Origin: Dactylosporangium siamense
GTDB taxonomy: Bacteria > Actinomycetota > Actinomycetes > Mycobacteriales > Micromonosporaceae
Direction: 5' to 3'
Length of the DNA: 64,000 nucleotides
Assembly: GCF_016862795.1 (NCBI RefSeq)
Contig: NZ_BONQ01000069.1
Span: forward strand, 62,001 to 126,000
Position 1 is the stretch's first letter; each line of letters opens with the position of its first letter. Of the stretch, positions 8,587 through 19,950 are shown in pieces. The notes under the pieces are model-generated. The model worked only from the letters and a program-made list of their open reading frames with translations. It was not told the DNA's origin and searched no databases. Position numbers and translations under genes: made by a program.

Positions 8587-9716
8587 GACGGGTCGCGCGG
8601 CTCCGGTGCCGCCGAACCGCCGGACGGGCCGATCCGGCGGGCCATGTCGGCGGCGACCGCCACGGCGTCCGGATCCGCCGCCCTTGCCTTGGGACGGTCC
8701 GGCGACGGCGCCCCGGACTGGTCCGCCGGCGTCGTGAGGTGGTCCGCCCGCACCGCGGCCGCGGCCCGCTCGGTGGTCTCCGCGGCCTCCTCGACCAGCT
8801 GGGCGGCGCGGACCGCCGCCTGCACGTCGCTGCGCGGCTCACCGCCGGCGAGGTCCTTGGCCCGGCCGTGCGTGTCGGTGGCCGCGAGCGCGGCGGCGAA
8901 GAGCAGCAGCTGGTGCAGCAGGTACATGTACAGCAGCAACCCGATGGTGCCGGCGACCAGCTGGTAGGCGGGGTTGTCCTCGGTCCGGGTGATGTAGAGC
9001 TTCCCGAGCGACTTGAGCACGCCGAGCCCGACCGCGAAGAGCAGCGCGGAGGGCAGCAACCGCCGCAGGGACATCCGCAACCGCGGCACGCCGGCCAGCA
9101 GCGCCATGCCCAGGACCAGGTCCACGATGCCGGACAGCAGCGTCGACGTGCCCCGCAGCGCCACCCGCACCGGGTCCTGCTCGAAGTCGCCGGCCAGCCA
9201 GTACAGCAGTTCCTGGACGCCGGCGAAGATGCCGATCGACACGATCAGCAGGATGCCCAGGGCCACCAGGACGGCCAGGTCGACCAGCCAGCGCACGAAG
9301 TAGTTGCCGGGGTGCTCCTGCAGGTGCCACAGCGCGCGCTGGGACGAGCGCAGGTTCTCCACCCAGCCGACCCCGGCGATGATCAGGCCGAGCAGGGCGA
9401 TCAGCCCGATCTGCTGGCTGCCGGCGAAGATCTGGTCGGAGTGCAGCTGCGGCAGGTTGACCGCCAGGTAGCTCTGGACCCGGTCGACGACGGCCTCGCT
9501 GCCGCGCAGCACCCGGCCGAGGATGAAGAACGCCACGACCACCATCGCGAAGACGGCGAAGAAGCCGTAGTAGGCGGTGGCGGCGGCGAGGCGGGCGGCG
9601 TCGAGGTCGAAGTAGCGCTCCTGCGCCCGCCACACGTGATCGAACACACGGGAGCGACGGCGGCCGGCGGCCACCACCCGATCGAAGCCGGCTTCCAGCC
9701 GGTCAAACAGGCCCAC
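8583..9716 (-). CDS. YihY/BrkB-family membrane protein
   Basis: 377 residues with six predicted transmembrane helices. The first follows LAAATAYYGFFAVFAMVVVA, a typical YihY N-terminal sequence; GTIGLLLYMYLLHQLLLFAA near residue 250 is the last. The final 100 residues are a hydrophilic, Ala/Pro/Asp-rich cytoplasmic tail. The molecular function of the family is not settled (it was once called ribonuclease BN in error). The GTG start at 9714-9716 lies 4 bp after the stop of the RNA-ligase-like gene, so trpS, the phosphoesterase, yihY and the His-rich gene appear to form one transcription unit. Confidence 0.85.
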   Translation of the reverse strand: MGLFDRLEAGFDRVVAAGRRRSRVFDHVWRAQERYFDLDAARLAAATAYYGFFAVFAMVVVAFFILGRVLRGSEAVVDRVQSYLAVNLPQLHSDQIFAGSQQIGLIALLGLIIAGVGWVENLRSSQRALWHLQEHPGNYFVRWLVDLAVLVALGILLIVSIGIFAGVQELLYWLAGDFEQDPVRVALRGTSTLLSGIVDLVLGMALLAGVPRLRMSLRRLLPSALLFAVGLGVLKSLGKLYITRTEDNPAYQLVAGTIGLLLYMYLLHQLLLFAAALAATDTHGRAKDLAGGEPRSDVQAAVRAAQLVEEAAETTERAAAAVRADHLTTPADQSGAPSPDRPKARAADPDAVAVAADMARRIGPSGGSAAPEPRDPS

Positions 9717-9720
9717 CTTC

Positions 9721-11975
<2,255 letters not shown>

Positions 11976-11986
<11 letters not shown>

Positions 11987-13262
11987 CCTGGACTTCCGCA
12001 CGCTCCGGGCGCAGGTCGAGTCGGCCACCTGGATGCCGGACTTCAGCCTGCTGTACCGCCGGGCCGGCCGGGTGCGCATGCGCGACCGGATGGCCGTCGT
12101 CGGGGCCCTCGTCGGCACGCTCGCCGTGTTCGCGCCCGTCGCGCTCGCCGGCGTGTTCGGCCGGCCGGCCCCCGCCGCGCTCGGGCCCAACCCCGACCTC
12201 GGCGATCCCTGGAGCGCGCTGCCGTCGGTGTCGGCGCCGCCCAGCGGCAGTTTCGAGTCGACCCGGTCGATCCGGGCCGCCGCCGGTGACCTGCCGGGCG
12301 GCGTGATCGTCGCGGTCGACGTCTGCGTCGAGGTGCCGCAGGCCCGCCGGTGCAACCTCCAGGTGGTCGTGCTGCGAGCGGACTCCCCGCAGCGACGCGT
12401 CCCGTTCCTGCTCGACGCGTTGCGGCAGAGCCCGCTCGACAAGCTCGACCAGGTCCAGCTGACCCGGATCTCCCCGGACACGTTCATGCTCAGCGGTGAG
12501 GTCAGCGGCGGCTCCCGCACCAGCGTGAAGTTCCGCCTCGACGACACCTCGGCCAACCCGGGCGGCGCCCCGGTCATCGGCCCGGAGACCCGCGAGACGC
12601 TCGGCGCCGAGGACCGGGTGCTGCAGCTCGTGCAGTACGGCGACCTCTTCGGCGTCCGGCACAGCGACGGCATGCTCAGCCTGCTCGTCAACCAGCCGCC
12701 GATGGCGCGGCGGACCGTCGTCGCCGACCTGCCCGCCCAGGCCGGCTGGTGGACCACCGGCGCCGACCTGGGCACCGGCGCGCCCGCCATCGCGGTGAGC
12801 AAGGACCAGGGCCGGAACTGGCTGGCCCACCCGCTCAACGCCCCGCCTGGCATCGACGCGCCCACCGTCGTCACGTTGGACGGCACCACCGCGCACGCCT
12901 TCATCCGGTACAGCAAGGGCCTCCGGCACTTCCGCACCCGCGACGGTGGCAACAGCTGGCAGGAGGTGACCACGAAGATCGAGCTGCCGGCGCCGCTGAG
13001 CAACGACGGCGCCCTCAACGGTCGCGCCTTCGGCGCGCTGGTGCGCCCCGACCGGTCCGTGCTGCTGTGGGTGGCCGGCGACTCGGAAACCGTCTACCTG
13101 GAAAGTCTCGACGGGGAGCATTTCGGCATCGTCGCCGGTCCCGGCGGGTCCCTCGACCCGGTCGACAACGGCTACGCCTCGCTCGGCGCCTCGCCCAGGC
13201 TCTCCACCGACGGCCGCAACTGGCAGTCCGCGACCCTCTCGGCCACCGTCCTGCCCGACTGA
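11976..13262 (+). CDS. membrane-anchored Asp-box (BNR) protein, candidate anti-sigma/sensor
   Basis: 428 residues. A short cytoplasmic N-terminus of about 38 basic residues precedes one transmembrane helix (about 40-61), then a large extracytoplasmic domain. It contains Asp-box/BNR-like motifs VSKDQGRNW, TRDGGNSW and STDGRNW, typical of sialidase/sortilin-type beta-propellers. AGGAGG lies just before the ATG, inside the sigma gene, so the two are translationally coupled. The layout (sigma partner, cytoplasmic tail, one helix, outer sensor) suggests an anti-sigma factor, but no known anti-sigma domain such as ZAS (HxxxCxxC) is visible; that role is inference from context. Confidence 0.75.
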
Positions 13263-13306
13263 ACTTCGTCGGCAATACCTGGAACCACGGTGGCCGGTCG
13301 GGGATC

Positions 13307-13831
13307 GTGAGCGGTGTGAGCGAACTCGAGGGGGTCTACCACGCCTGCTACCGGAGGCTGGTGACACAGCTCTACGCGTTCACGACCGACCTCACCGAGG
13401 CGCAGGACGTGGTCCAGGAGGCGTTCGCCCGCGCCGCCGCCCGCCCGGGCGGCTTCACCGGCATCGACAACCCCGAGGCGTGGCTGCGCACCGTGGCGGT
13501 CAACGTGGTCCGCCGCCGCTGGCGCCGCCGGAAGCTGCTCGACCTGATCCTGCTGCGCGAACGCGCCGTCCAGCGGCACGTCGACGCCGGCCCGTCACCG
13601 GAGCGCACCGACCTGACCGAGGCGCTGGACGCCATACCCCGCACGTACCGGGAGGTCATCGTGCTGCACTACTACGCCGACCTCAGCGTCGAGGAGATCT
13701 CCGCGACGCTCGGCGTGCCCGGCGGCACCGTCAAGTCGCGGCTCTCCCGGGGACGCGCCGCCCTCGCCGAACGGCTGCCCGGCTATCGCACCCCCACCTC
13801 CGCACCCGTGAAGGAGGTGCGTCATGGCTGA
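13307..13831 (+). CDS. ECF RNA polymerase sigma factor (second of two)
   Basis: 174 residues, a paralogue of the sigma factor at 11.4 kb, with matching stretches such as DVVQEAFARAAARP and [20 protein letters not shown]. Region 4 ends GVPGGTVKSRLSRGRAALAE. Two GTG starts are possible (13307 and 13316); neither has a strong Shine-Dalgarno sequence, so the first residues are uncertain. It lies 44 bp after the first propeller gene and overlaps the next gene by 8 bp. Confidence 0.88.
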   Translation: MSGVSELEGVYHACYRRLVTQLYAFTTDLTEAQDVVQEAFARAAARPGGFTGIDNPEAWLRTVAVNVVRRRWRRRKLLDLILLRERAVQRHVDAGPSPERTDLTEALDAIPRTYREVIVLHYYADLSVEEISATLGVPGGTVKSRLSRGRAALAERLPGYRTPTSAPVKEVRHG

Positions 13832-15014
13832 CGACCTGGAGACCATGCTCCGCGCCCAGCGGCTCGACTTCACCCAGCCGCCGATGGCCGCGATCACCGC
13901 GCGGGCCCGCGTCCTGCGCCGCCGGCGCCGCGCCGCCCAGGTGGGCGTGGTCGCGCTGACCCTGGCCGCGGTCGCGGTGCCCTTCCTGGTCCCCGGTGAC
14001 ACCCCGCCCCCGCAGGTGGCGGCCTCGTCGCCCGCGCCGCCCGGCGGCGTCTACACGGGCGGCGGGATCACCGTCAACGGCCTGCCCAACCTGCCACGGG
14101 ACCTCCCCGGCACGATCGACGACGCGGAGTTCATCGACGCCGACCGGGGCTTCCTGCTGACCCGGACGTGCGCCGCCGCCTCCTGCACCGCCTGGATCAA
14201 CGCCACGACCGACGGCGGCCGGACGTGGAGCACGGCCCGCGCCCCGGGCGCCTTCGGCACGCCGCCGCTGGACGCCGTGCCGTCGCTGGTCGTGACCGGC
14301 TCCCGGATCGCCCTGATCGGCCCGGACGGCACCCGGTCGAGCAGCACCGACGGCGTCTCCTGGGACACCGCCGCCGGCCCGCCCACGACGCCCGGCACCG
14401 CCCTGCCCGGCGATGCCCGCCTGATCCTGCTCGGCTCGCAGGTCGCGGCGCTGCTGCACGACGGGACGACGCTCGTCGCACCGGCCGTCCAGCCGCCGCT
14501 GACGGTGTCGTGGGTGTCGCCCGTCCGGGCCGGTGACGCCTCCTGGTGGGTCGCCGGCACGATCGACGGCCACCCCGCGGTGGCGGTCTCCCGCGACGGC
14601 GGGGTGTCCTGGACGCCGAAGACCTTCCCGGGCGGCGGCACGGCGAGGGTGTCGTTCCTCGGCCGGGACGTCCACGTCGCGCTGATCGACCCCGCCGTCA
14701 AGCCGCCCGGACTGCTGGGCGTCGCCTCCTCCACCGACGGCGGCGCGACCTTCGCCGAGCCGCGGCCGCTGACCGGCACCTCGATCGGCGGCGACCTGGT
14801 GCCGCTGCTGGACGGCCGGCTCCTGCTGGTCGACGGCGCCGGGCACTGGCTCGTCTCCACCGACCGCGGCGGCACCTGGCAGCGGATCACGGGCCTGCAC
14901 CCCACCGACCGGCTGGCGAGGACGCAGACCGGCTGGGTCGCCTACGGCATGTCCACGATCTACACCGCGTACTCCGTCGACGGCACCACCTGGCAGAAGA
15001 TCGACGCCCAGTAA
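13824..15014 (+). CDS. membrane-anchored Asp-box (BNR) protein, second paralogue
   Basis: 396 residues with the same plan as the protein at 12 kb: about 38 cytoplasmic residues ending in a basic run (RVLRRRRRAAQ), one transmembrane helix (about 39-56), a Pro-rich linker and an outer domain with at least five Asp-box motifs (TTDGGRTW, STDGVSW, SRDGGVSW, STDGGATF, STDRGGTW). AAGGAGG precedes the ATG at a good distance. Coupled to the second sigma factor by an 8-bp overlap. A beta-propeller sensor that holds the sigma factor at the membrane is plausible but unproven. Confidence 0.75.
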   Translation: MADDLETMLRAQRLDFTQPPMAAITARARVLRRRRRAAQVGVVALTLAAVAVPFLVPGDTPPPQVAASSPAPPGGVYTGGGITVNGLPNLPRDLPGTIDDAEFIDADRGFLLTRTCAAASCTAWINATTDGGRTWSTARAPGAFGTPPLDAVPSLVVTGSRIALIGPDGTRSSSTDGVSWDTAAGPPTTPGTALPGDARLILLGSQVAALLHDGTTLVAPAVQPPLTVSWVSPVRAGDASWWVAGTIDGHPAVAVSRDGGVSWTPKTFPGGGTARVSFLGRDVHVALIDPAVKPPGLLGVASSTDGGATFAEPRPLTGTSIGGDLVPLLDGRLLLVDGAGHWLVSTDRGGTWQRITGLHPTDRLARTQTGWVAYGMSTIYTAYSVDGTTWQKIDAQ

Positions 15015-15041
15015 CCAGCCGGTCCGGCCGCCTCAGCTGCC

Positions 15042-16013
15042 TCAGCTGCGGATGAAGTCCCAGGCGTCCTGGACCATCGTGGCCAGCTCGGCGTGCCGCG
15101 GGGTCCAGGACAGCTCACGCTTCGCCTTGTCCGACGCGGCGACGAGCTGCTCGGGGTCGCCGGGCCGGCGGGGCGCCATCTCCACCGGGATCGGGTGGCC
15201 GGTCACCTCGCGGACGACCTCGACCACCTGGCGGTTGGAGAAGCCGGTGCCATTGCCGAGGTTGTACACGCGGTGGCCCGCGCCGTCCATCGTCGCCAGG
15301 GCCAGCAGGTGGGCCGCGCCCAGGTCGCCGACGTGGATGTAGTCGCGGATGTTGGTGCCGTCGGGGGTGTTGTAGTCGTCGCCGAAGAGCTGGAGCTTCT
15401 CGCGGCGGCCGAGAGCGACCTGCAGCGCGATCGGGATCAGGTGGCTCTCCGGGTCGTGCCGCTCGCCGATCATCGAGCCGTCGGGGCGGCGCAGGGCGCC
15501 GGCGACGTTGAAGTAGCGCAGGCTGACCGCGGCGATGCCGTGCCCGACGGCCTCGCCGGTGAGGGCGTGGTCGGCGGCGAGCTTCGAGGTCGCATACGGG
15601 TTCGGCGGCCGCACCGCGGCGGTCTCCGGGATCGGCACGACGTCGGGGTCGCCGTAGACGTTGGCGGTGGAGGAGAAGACCAGCCGGCGGGTGCCGGCCG
15701 CGCGCATCGCGTCGAGCAGCAGCAGCGTGCCGACGGTGTTGTTCTCCCAGTACTTCTCGGGCTTCTGCACGCTCTCCCCGGCCGCGATGAACGCGGCGAA
15801 GTGCAGGACGCCGTCGAACGCGGCGTCGCGGGTGAGCACGTCACCGATCGCGTCGTGGACCCTGCCACGGACGAAGACGGCACCCTGCGGCACCGACGAC
15901 TCGTGGCCGGTCGAGAGGTCGTCGAGGACCGTCACGTCGTGACCGGCGTCGAGCAGCAGGGCGGTGACGACGCTGCCGATGTAGCCGGCGCCCCCGGTGA
16001 CGAGCAGTTTCAC
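15042..16013 (-). CDS. galE: UDP-glucose 4-epimerase
   Basis: 323 residues of the extended short-chain dehydrogenase family. It interconverts UDP-glucose and UDP-galactose with bound NAD. The Rossmann motif TGGAGYIGS lies at residues 6-14. The catalytic YxxxK is YATSK, and the C-terminal FSNRQVVEVVREVTG is typical of GalE. The GTG start at 16011-16013 is preceded by GGAGGA at 7 bp, which excludes longer starts. Stand-alone gene, convergent with the second Asp-box gene. Confidence 0.92.
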   Translation of the reverse strand: MKLLVTGGAGYIGSVVTALLLDAGHDVTVLDDLSTGHESSVPQGAVFVRGRVHDAIGDVLTRDAAFDGVLHFAAFIAAGESVQKPEKYWENNTVGTLLLLDAMRAAGTRRLVFSSTANVYGDPDVVPIPETAAVRPPNPYATSKLAADHALTGEAVGHGIAAVSLRYFNVAGALRRPDGSMIGERHDPESHLIPIALQVALGRREKLQLFGDDYNTPDGTNIRDYIHVGDLGAAHLLALATMDGAGHRVYNLGNGTGFSNRQVVEVVREVTGHPIPVEMAPRRPGDPEQLVAASDKAKRELSWTPRHAELATMVQDAWDFIRS

Positions 16014-16085
16014 GACGTTCCTCCAAAAGTCATCAGGAACCAACAAATTTACACGTCCGAGGTGAACGATGGAGCACCCGGCACC

Positions 16086-16091
16086 TACAAT
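16086..16091 (+). promoter_or_regulatory. -10 box of the CBS-domain gene (leaderless)
   Basis: TACAAT matches the -10 consensus in five of six bases and ends 7 bp before the ATG at 16099, so transcription should start at or next to the start codon. No clear -35 hexamer is present. Confidence 0.5.
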
Positions 16092-16098
16092 TTCGGGC

Positions 16099-16881
16099 AT
16101 GCCGGAGCTTGGCCCCGGAACCATCAGGCAGACCGTGGCGGGCGTGCTGAGCCGTTGGGCGCACCGCCTTCACGCTACCAACGAGCCCCCCGACATCAGC
16201 GAGGCCGAGCTGCGGACCCTGATCGCGGTCAACACCGGCACCGGCCACGTCCGTGAGGTGATGGTCCCCCGCACCGAGGTGCTGTTCCTGGACGCGGGGC
16301 TGACGGTCGCGGAGGCGGTGACGCAGGTGCGGACCACCCGCCACTCCCGGTTTCCGGTGATCGACGGCGACCAGGACGACGTGCTGGGCTTCGTCCACGT
16401 GCGGGACCTGACGCTGCTGCCCGCGGTCGACCCGTGCCTGCGCCTGCGGGAGCTGACCCGCGAGGTGAAACGGCTGCCGGCGAGCAAGCGGGTCCTGGCG
16501 GCCCTGTCCGAGATGCGCCGGGAGGGTCACCACCTCGCGGTCGTCATGGACGAGTACGGCGGCACGGCCGGCATCGTCACCCTGGAGGACCTGATCGAGG
16601 AGCTCGTCGGCGAGATCCACGACGAGTACGACGCACCGCCCTCACCCGACGAGTCGGCCGAGGTCGACGGCCGCCTCAACCTCGCCGATCTCGCCGAGCG
16701 GACCGGCCTGGTGCTTCCCAGCGGCCCCTACGAGACGGTGGCGGGGTTCGTCATGGCCCGCCTCGGACGGCTGCCGAAATCCGGCGACGAGGTGCGCCAC
16801 GACGGCTGGCACCTGCACGTCAGGACCGTTGAAGGTCGCCGGGTGGCGCGGGTTTCAGTCATCCACCCGCGCCAGCCGTAG
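16099..16881 (+). CDS. CBS-domain protein, CorC/HlyC cytoplasmic type
   Basis: 260 residues. Two CBS motifs ([18 protein letters not shown] near residue 50, and a second with [20 protein letters not shown] near residue 150) are followed by a CorC_HlyC C-terminal domain. This arrangement occurs in cytoplasmic parts of magnesium/cobalt efflux factors and hemolysin-C-like proteins. The membrane DUF21 domain usually fused at the N-terminus is absent. The start is set by the -10 box TACAAT 7 bp upstream; no Shine-Dalgarno sequence exists. Ligand (adenine nucleotide) is inferred from the family. Confidence 0.85.
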   Translation: MPELGPGTIRQTVAGVLSRWAHRLHATNEPPDISEAELRTLIAVNTGTGHVREVMVPRTEVLFLDAGLTVAEAVTQVRTTRHSRFPVIDGDQDDVLGFVHVRDLTLLPAVDPCLRLRELTREVKRLPASKRVLAALSEMRREGHHLAVVMDEYGGTAGIVTLEDLIEELVGEIHDEYDAPPSPDESAEVDGRLNLADLAERTGLVLPSGPYETVAGFVMARLGRLPKSGDEVRHDGWHLHVRTVEGRRVARVSVIHPRQP

Positions 16882-16893
16882 CACGAAAAACCC

Positions 16894-18183
16894 TCAGCCC
16901 GCCTCGATGATCATGCCGGCGCCGACGGTGCGGTTGCTGGACTCGTCGATGATGATGAAGCCGCCGGTGGTGCGGTTGCGGCGGTACTCGTCGGCGAGCA
17001 GCGGCACCGTGGTGCGGAGCTTGACCCGGCCGATCTCGTTGAGCGCCAGGGACGTCGCCGAGTCGTCGCGGTGCAGCGTGTTGACGTCGAGCCGGTACTG
17101 CAGGCCACGGACCACGGCGCGGGCCGAGCGGGTCGTGTGCTTGATGGAGTACTTGGCGCCGACGGTCAGCGGGCGGGTCTCGTCCATCCAGCAGATCATC
17201 GCCTCGATGTCCTGGGCGACCGCCGGCGCGTTGTTCGGCCGGCAGATCAGGTCACCCCGGGCGATGTCGATCTCGTCGGCGAGCCGGATCGTCACCGACA
17301 TCGGCGGGTACGCCTCCTGCAGCTCCCCGTCCGCGGTCTCGATGTTCGTGATCTTCGTGGTGAAGCCCGACGGCAGGACCATGACCTCGTCGCCCGGCTT
17401 CATGATCCCGGAGGCGACCTGGCCCGCGTAGCCGCGGTAGTCGGCGACCGTGGTGGACTGCGGGCGGATCACGTACTGCACCGGGAAGCGCACGTCGACC
17501 AGGTTGCGGTCGGAGGCGATGTGCACGTGCTCCAGGTGGTGCAGCAGCGACGGTCCCTCGTACCACGGCATGTTCTCGGAACGGCTGACCAGGTTGTCAC
17601 CGTGCAGCGCCGAGATCGGGATGACCGTCAGGTCGGGCGCCTCGAGCTTCGCCGCGAACGAGGTGAACTCGTCGGCGATGCGGTCGAACACCTCCTGCGA
17701 GTAGTCGACCAGGTCCATCTTGTTGACGCACAGCACCAGGTGCGGCACGCGCAGCAGGGAGCACAGGAAGGCGTGCCGGCGGGACTGCTCCACGAGGCCC
17801 TTGCGGGCGTCGACCAGGATCAGCGCCAGGTCGGCGGTGGAGGCCCCGGTGACCATGTTGCGCGTGTACTGGATGTGCCCGGGCGTGTCGGCGATGATGA
17901 ACTTCCGCCGCGGGGTGGCGAAGTAGCGGTAGGCCACGTCGATCGTGATGCCCTGCTCGCGCTCGGCCCGCAGGCCGTCGGTGAGCAGCGCGAGGTTGGT
18001 GTACTCGTCGCCGCGGGAGCGCGAGGTGGCCTCGACCGCCTCCAGCTGGTCCTCGAAGATCGCCTTCGAGTCGTACAGCAGCCGGCCGATCAGGGTCGAC
18101 TTGCCGTCGTCGACGGACCCGGCGGTCGCGAACCGCAGCAGGTCCATCTGCCGCTGGGCGGGTGTCTCAACAACCGCGGTCAT
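16894..18183 (-). CDS. cysN: sulfate adenylyltransferase subunit 1 (GTPase)
   Basis: 429 residues, the GTP-hydrolysing subunit that drives ATP sulfurylase. GTPase motifs G1 AGSVDDGKST (residues 21-30), G3 DTPGH and G4 NKMD are present, followed by two beta-barrel domains as in EF-Tu. There is no fused APS kinase (CysC) domain. The ATG overlaps the cysD stop by one base (TAATG). Forms a heterodimer with CysD and makes adenosine 5'-phosphosulfate. Confidence 0.95.
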   Translation of the reverse strand: MTAVVETPAQRQMDLLRFATAGSVDDGKSTLIGRLLYDSKAIFEDQLEAVEATSRSRGDEYTNLALLTDGLRAEREQGITIDVAYRYFATPRRKFIIADTPGHIQYTRNMVTGASTADLALILVDARKGLVEQSRRHAFLCSLLRVPHLVLCVNKMDLVDYSQEVFDRIADEFTSFAAKLEAPDLTVIPISALHGDNLVSRSENMPWYEGPSLLHHLEHVHIASDRNLVDVRFPVQYVIRPQSTTVADYRGYAGQVASGIMKPGDEVMVLPSGFTTKITNIETADGELQEAYPPMSVTIRLADEIDIARGDLICRPNNAPAVAQDIEAMICWMDETRPLTVGAKYSIKHTTRSARAVVRGLQYRLDVNTLHRDDSATSLALNEIGRVKLRTTVPLLADEYRRNRTTGGFIIIDESSNRTVGAGMIIEAG

Positions 18184-19091
18184 TAGAAGTACCCCTCACG
18201 CTTGCGGTCTTCCATGGCCGCCTCGCTGACCTTGTCGTCGCCGCGGGTCGCGCCACGCTCGGTGATGCGGGTCGCGGCGACCTCGTCGATGACCTTGTCG
18301 ATCGTGTCCGCGTCGCTGCGGACGGCGGCGGTGCAGGACGCGTCGCCGACGGTGCGGTAGCGGACCCGCTCCACGAACGGCTGCTCACCGGACTTCAGCG
18401 GCAGGTACTCGTTGATCGCGTAGAGCATGCCGTTGCGGTCGACGACCTCGCGGTCGTGCGCGTAGTAGATGTCGGGCAGGTCGATGCCCTCCCGCGCGAT
18501 GTAGTGCCAGACGTCCAGCTCGGTCCAGTTGGACAGCGGGAACACCCGGATCGACTCACCGGGCGCGATGCGGGCGTTGTAGAGCGCCCACAGCTCGGGC
18601 CGCTGGTTGCGCGGGTCCCACTGGCCGAAGTCGTCGCGGAAGCTGAAGACGCGCTCCTTGGCGCGGGCCTTCTCCTCGTCGCGGCGGGCGCCGCCGAACA
18701 GCGCGTCGAAGCGGTACTTCTCGACCGCGTCGAGCAGGACCGGGGTCTGGATCCGGTTGCGCATGCCGTCGCCGGACTCGCGGACCAGGCCGCTGTCGAT
18801 CGCCTCCTGGACGCTGGCCACGATGAGCTGCACGTTGAGCTCGCTCACGCGGCGGTCGCGATACGCCAGGACCTCCGGGAAGTTGTGCCCCGTGTCGACG
18901 TGCATGACCGGGAACGGGATCCGCCCGGGCGCGAACGCCTTCTCCGCGAGGCGGAGCATGACGATCGAGTCCTTGCCACCGGAGAACAGCAGGACGGGTC
19001 GTTCGAACTCGGCGACCACCTCACGCATGATGAACAGGCTCTCGGCCTCGAGAGCGTCCAGATGCGAGACGCGGTATGGCGCGCGACTCAT
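18183..19091 (-). CDS. cysD: sulfate adenylyltransferase subunit 2
   Basis: 302 residues, the catalytic ATP-pyrophosphatase subunit of ATP sulfurylase. The PP-loop SGGKDS lies in VLLFSGGKDSIVMLRLAEKA near residue 38. The C-terminus AAMEDRKREGYF is characteristic of CysD. The start is the ATG at 19089-19091. The gene lies 19 bp after cysQ and overlaps cysN by one base, so cysQ-cysD-cysN form one operon. Confidence 0.95.
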   Translation of the reverse strand: MSRAPYRVSHLDALEAESLFIMREVVAEFERPVLLFSGGKDSIVMLRLAEKAFAPGRIPFPVMHVDTGHNFPEVLAYRDRRVSELNVQLIVASVQEAIDSGLVRESGDGMRNRIQTPVLLDAVEKYRFDALFGGARRDEEKARAKERVFSFRDDFGQWDPRNQRPELWALYNARIAPGESIRVFPLSNWTELDVWHYIAREGIDLPDIYYAHDREVVDRNGMLYAINEYLPLKSGEQPFVERVRYRTVGDASCTAAVRSDADTIDKVIDEVAATRITERGATRGDDKVSEAAMEDRKREGYF

Positions 19092-19110
19092 GGTTGGCGG
19101 AACCCTTTCC

Positions 19111-19950
19111 CTAGGGAGCGACAGACGCGCTGATCGCGGCCAGCAACTGAGGCGCCAGTGCCTTCCGACACACCACCAGGTCAGGCAGCCGTGGGTCGGG
19201 CTGGTTGTATTCCAACGTAGTCCCGTCGATCCGGGAAGCATGCAGGCCCGTGGCGACCGCCACAGCAACCGGTGCGGCGGAGTCCCACTCGTACTGCCCG
19301 CCGGCGTGGACGTAGGCGTCGACGGCACCGTCGATCACCGCGGCGATCTTGGCGCCGGCGGAGCCCATCGGGACCAGCTCGATCGGCAGCCGCTCGGCGA
19401 GCGCGCTGAGCAGCGCCGGCGGGCGGGTGCGGCTGGCCGCCAGGCGGATCGGCTCGCCCTGCACGCCGGGCATCGGCGGGAACGGCGGCGGCGCGTCGGT
19501 GCCGAGCACGCAGTGCTGCGCCGGCAGTGCCACCGCACCGGCGAGGAGCCGGCCCCAGCCGACGGCGCGCTCCGGCTGCGGGGTGCCGTCGCCGGCATAC
19601 TCGGTGATCCGCGCGGAGGTGCGCCCCCACAGGGCGACGTGGACCGCCCAGTCGGCGCGGCCCTCCTCGCCGAACTCGCGGGTGCCGTCGAGCGGGTCGA
19701 CGATCCAGACGCGGTCGGCACTCAACCGGGTGGCGCTGTCGGCGCCCTCCTCGGACAGGACCGCGTCGGCCGGGCGCCAGCGCTCCAGCTGGGCGACCAG
19801 CAGCTCGTGCGACAGCCGGTCACCGGCCTTGCGCAGGGCGGCCGGGTCGCCGTAGCCCGTCTCCTCGCGCAGCTTCAACAACAGGTCGCCCGCGCGCTGG
19901 GCCAGCCAGCGGGCGAACCCGCCGTCGGTGGCGGGTGGTAGGTCGGTCAT
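19111..19950 (-). CDS. cysQ: 3'(2'),5'-bisphosphate nucleotidase, CysQ type
   Basis: 279 residues of the inositol-monophosphatase superfamily. It hydrolyses PAP (or PAPS) to AMP, removing the by-product of sulfate transfer. Metal-binding motifs are VLSEEGAD (near residue 65) and IVDPLDGTREFGE (near residue 85), plus WDSAAPVAVAVATG in the C-terminal half. The ATG overlaps the stop of the upstream sugar transferase by one base (TGATG), so it is coupled to polysaccharide synthesis on one side and sulfate activation on the other. Confidence 0.92.
   Translation of the reverse strand: MTDLPPATDGGFARWLAQRAGDLLLKLREETGYGDPAALRKAGDRLSHELLVAQLERWRPADAVLSEEGADSATRLSADRVWIVDPLDGTREFGEEGRADWAVHVALWGRTSARITEYAGDGTPQPERAVGWGRLLAGAVALPAQHCVLGTDAPPPFPPMPGVQGEPIRLAASRTRPPALLSALAERLPIELVPMGSAGAKIAAVIDGAVDAYVHAGGQYEWDSAAPVAVAVATGLHASRIDGTTLEYNQPDPRLPDLVVCRKALAPQLLAAISASVAP

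Noticed and set aside
13281-13309. GGAAC followed by CGT as an ECF-type promoter of the second sigma gene
   Set aside because: The spacing (about 19-20 bp) is too long for the usual ECF pattern and the -10 part would overlap the start codon.
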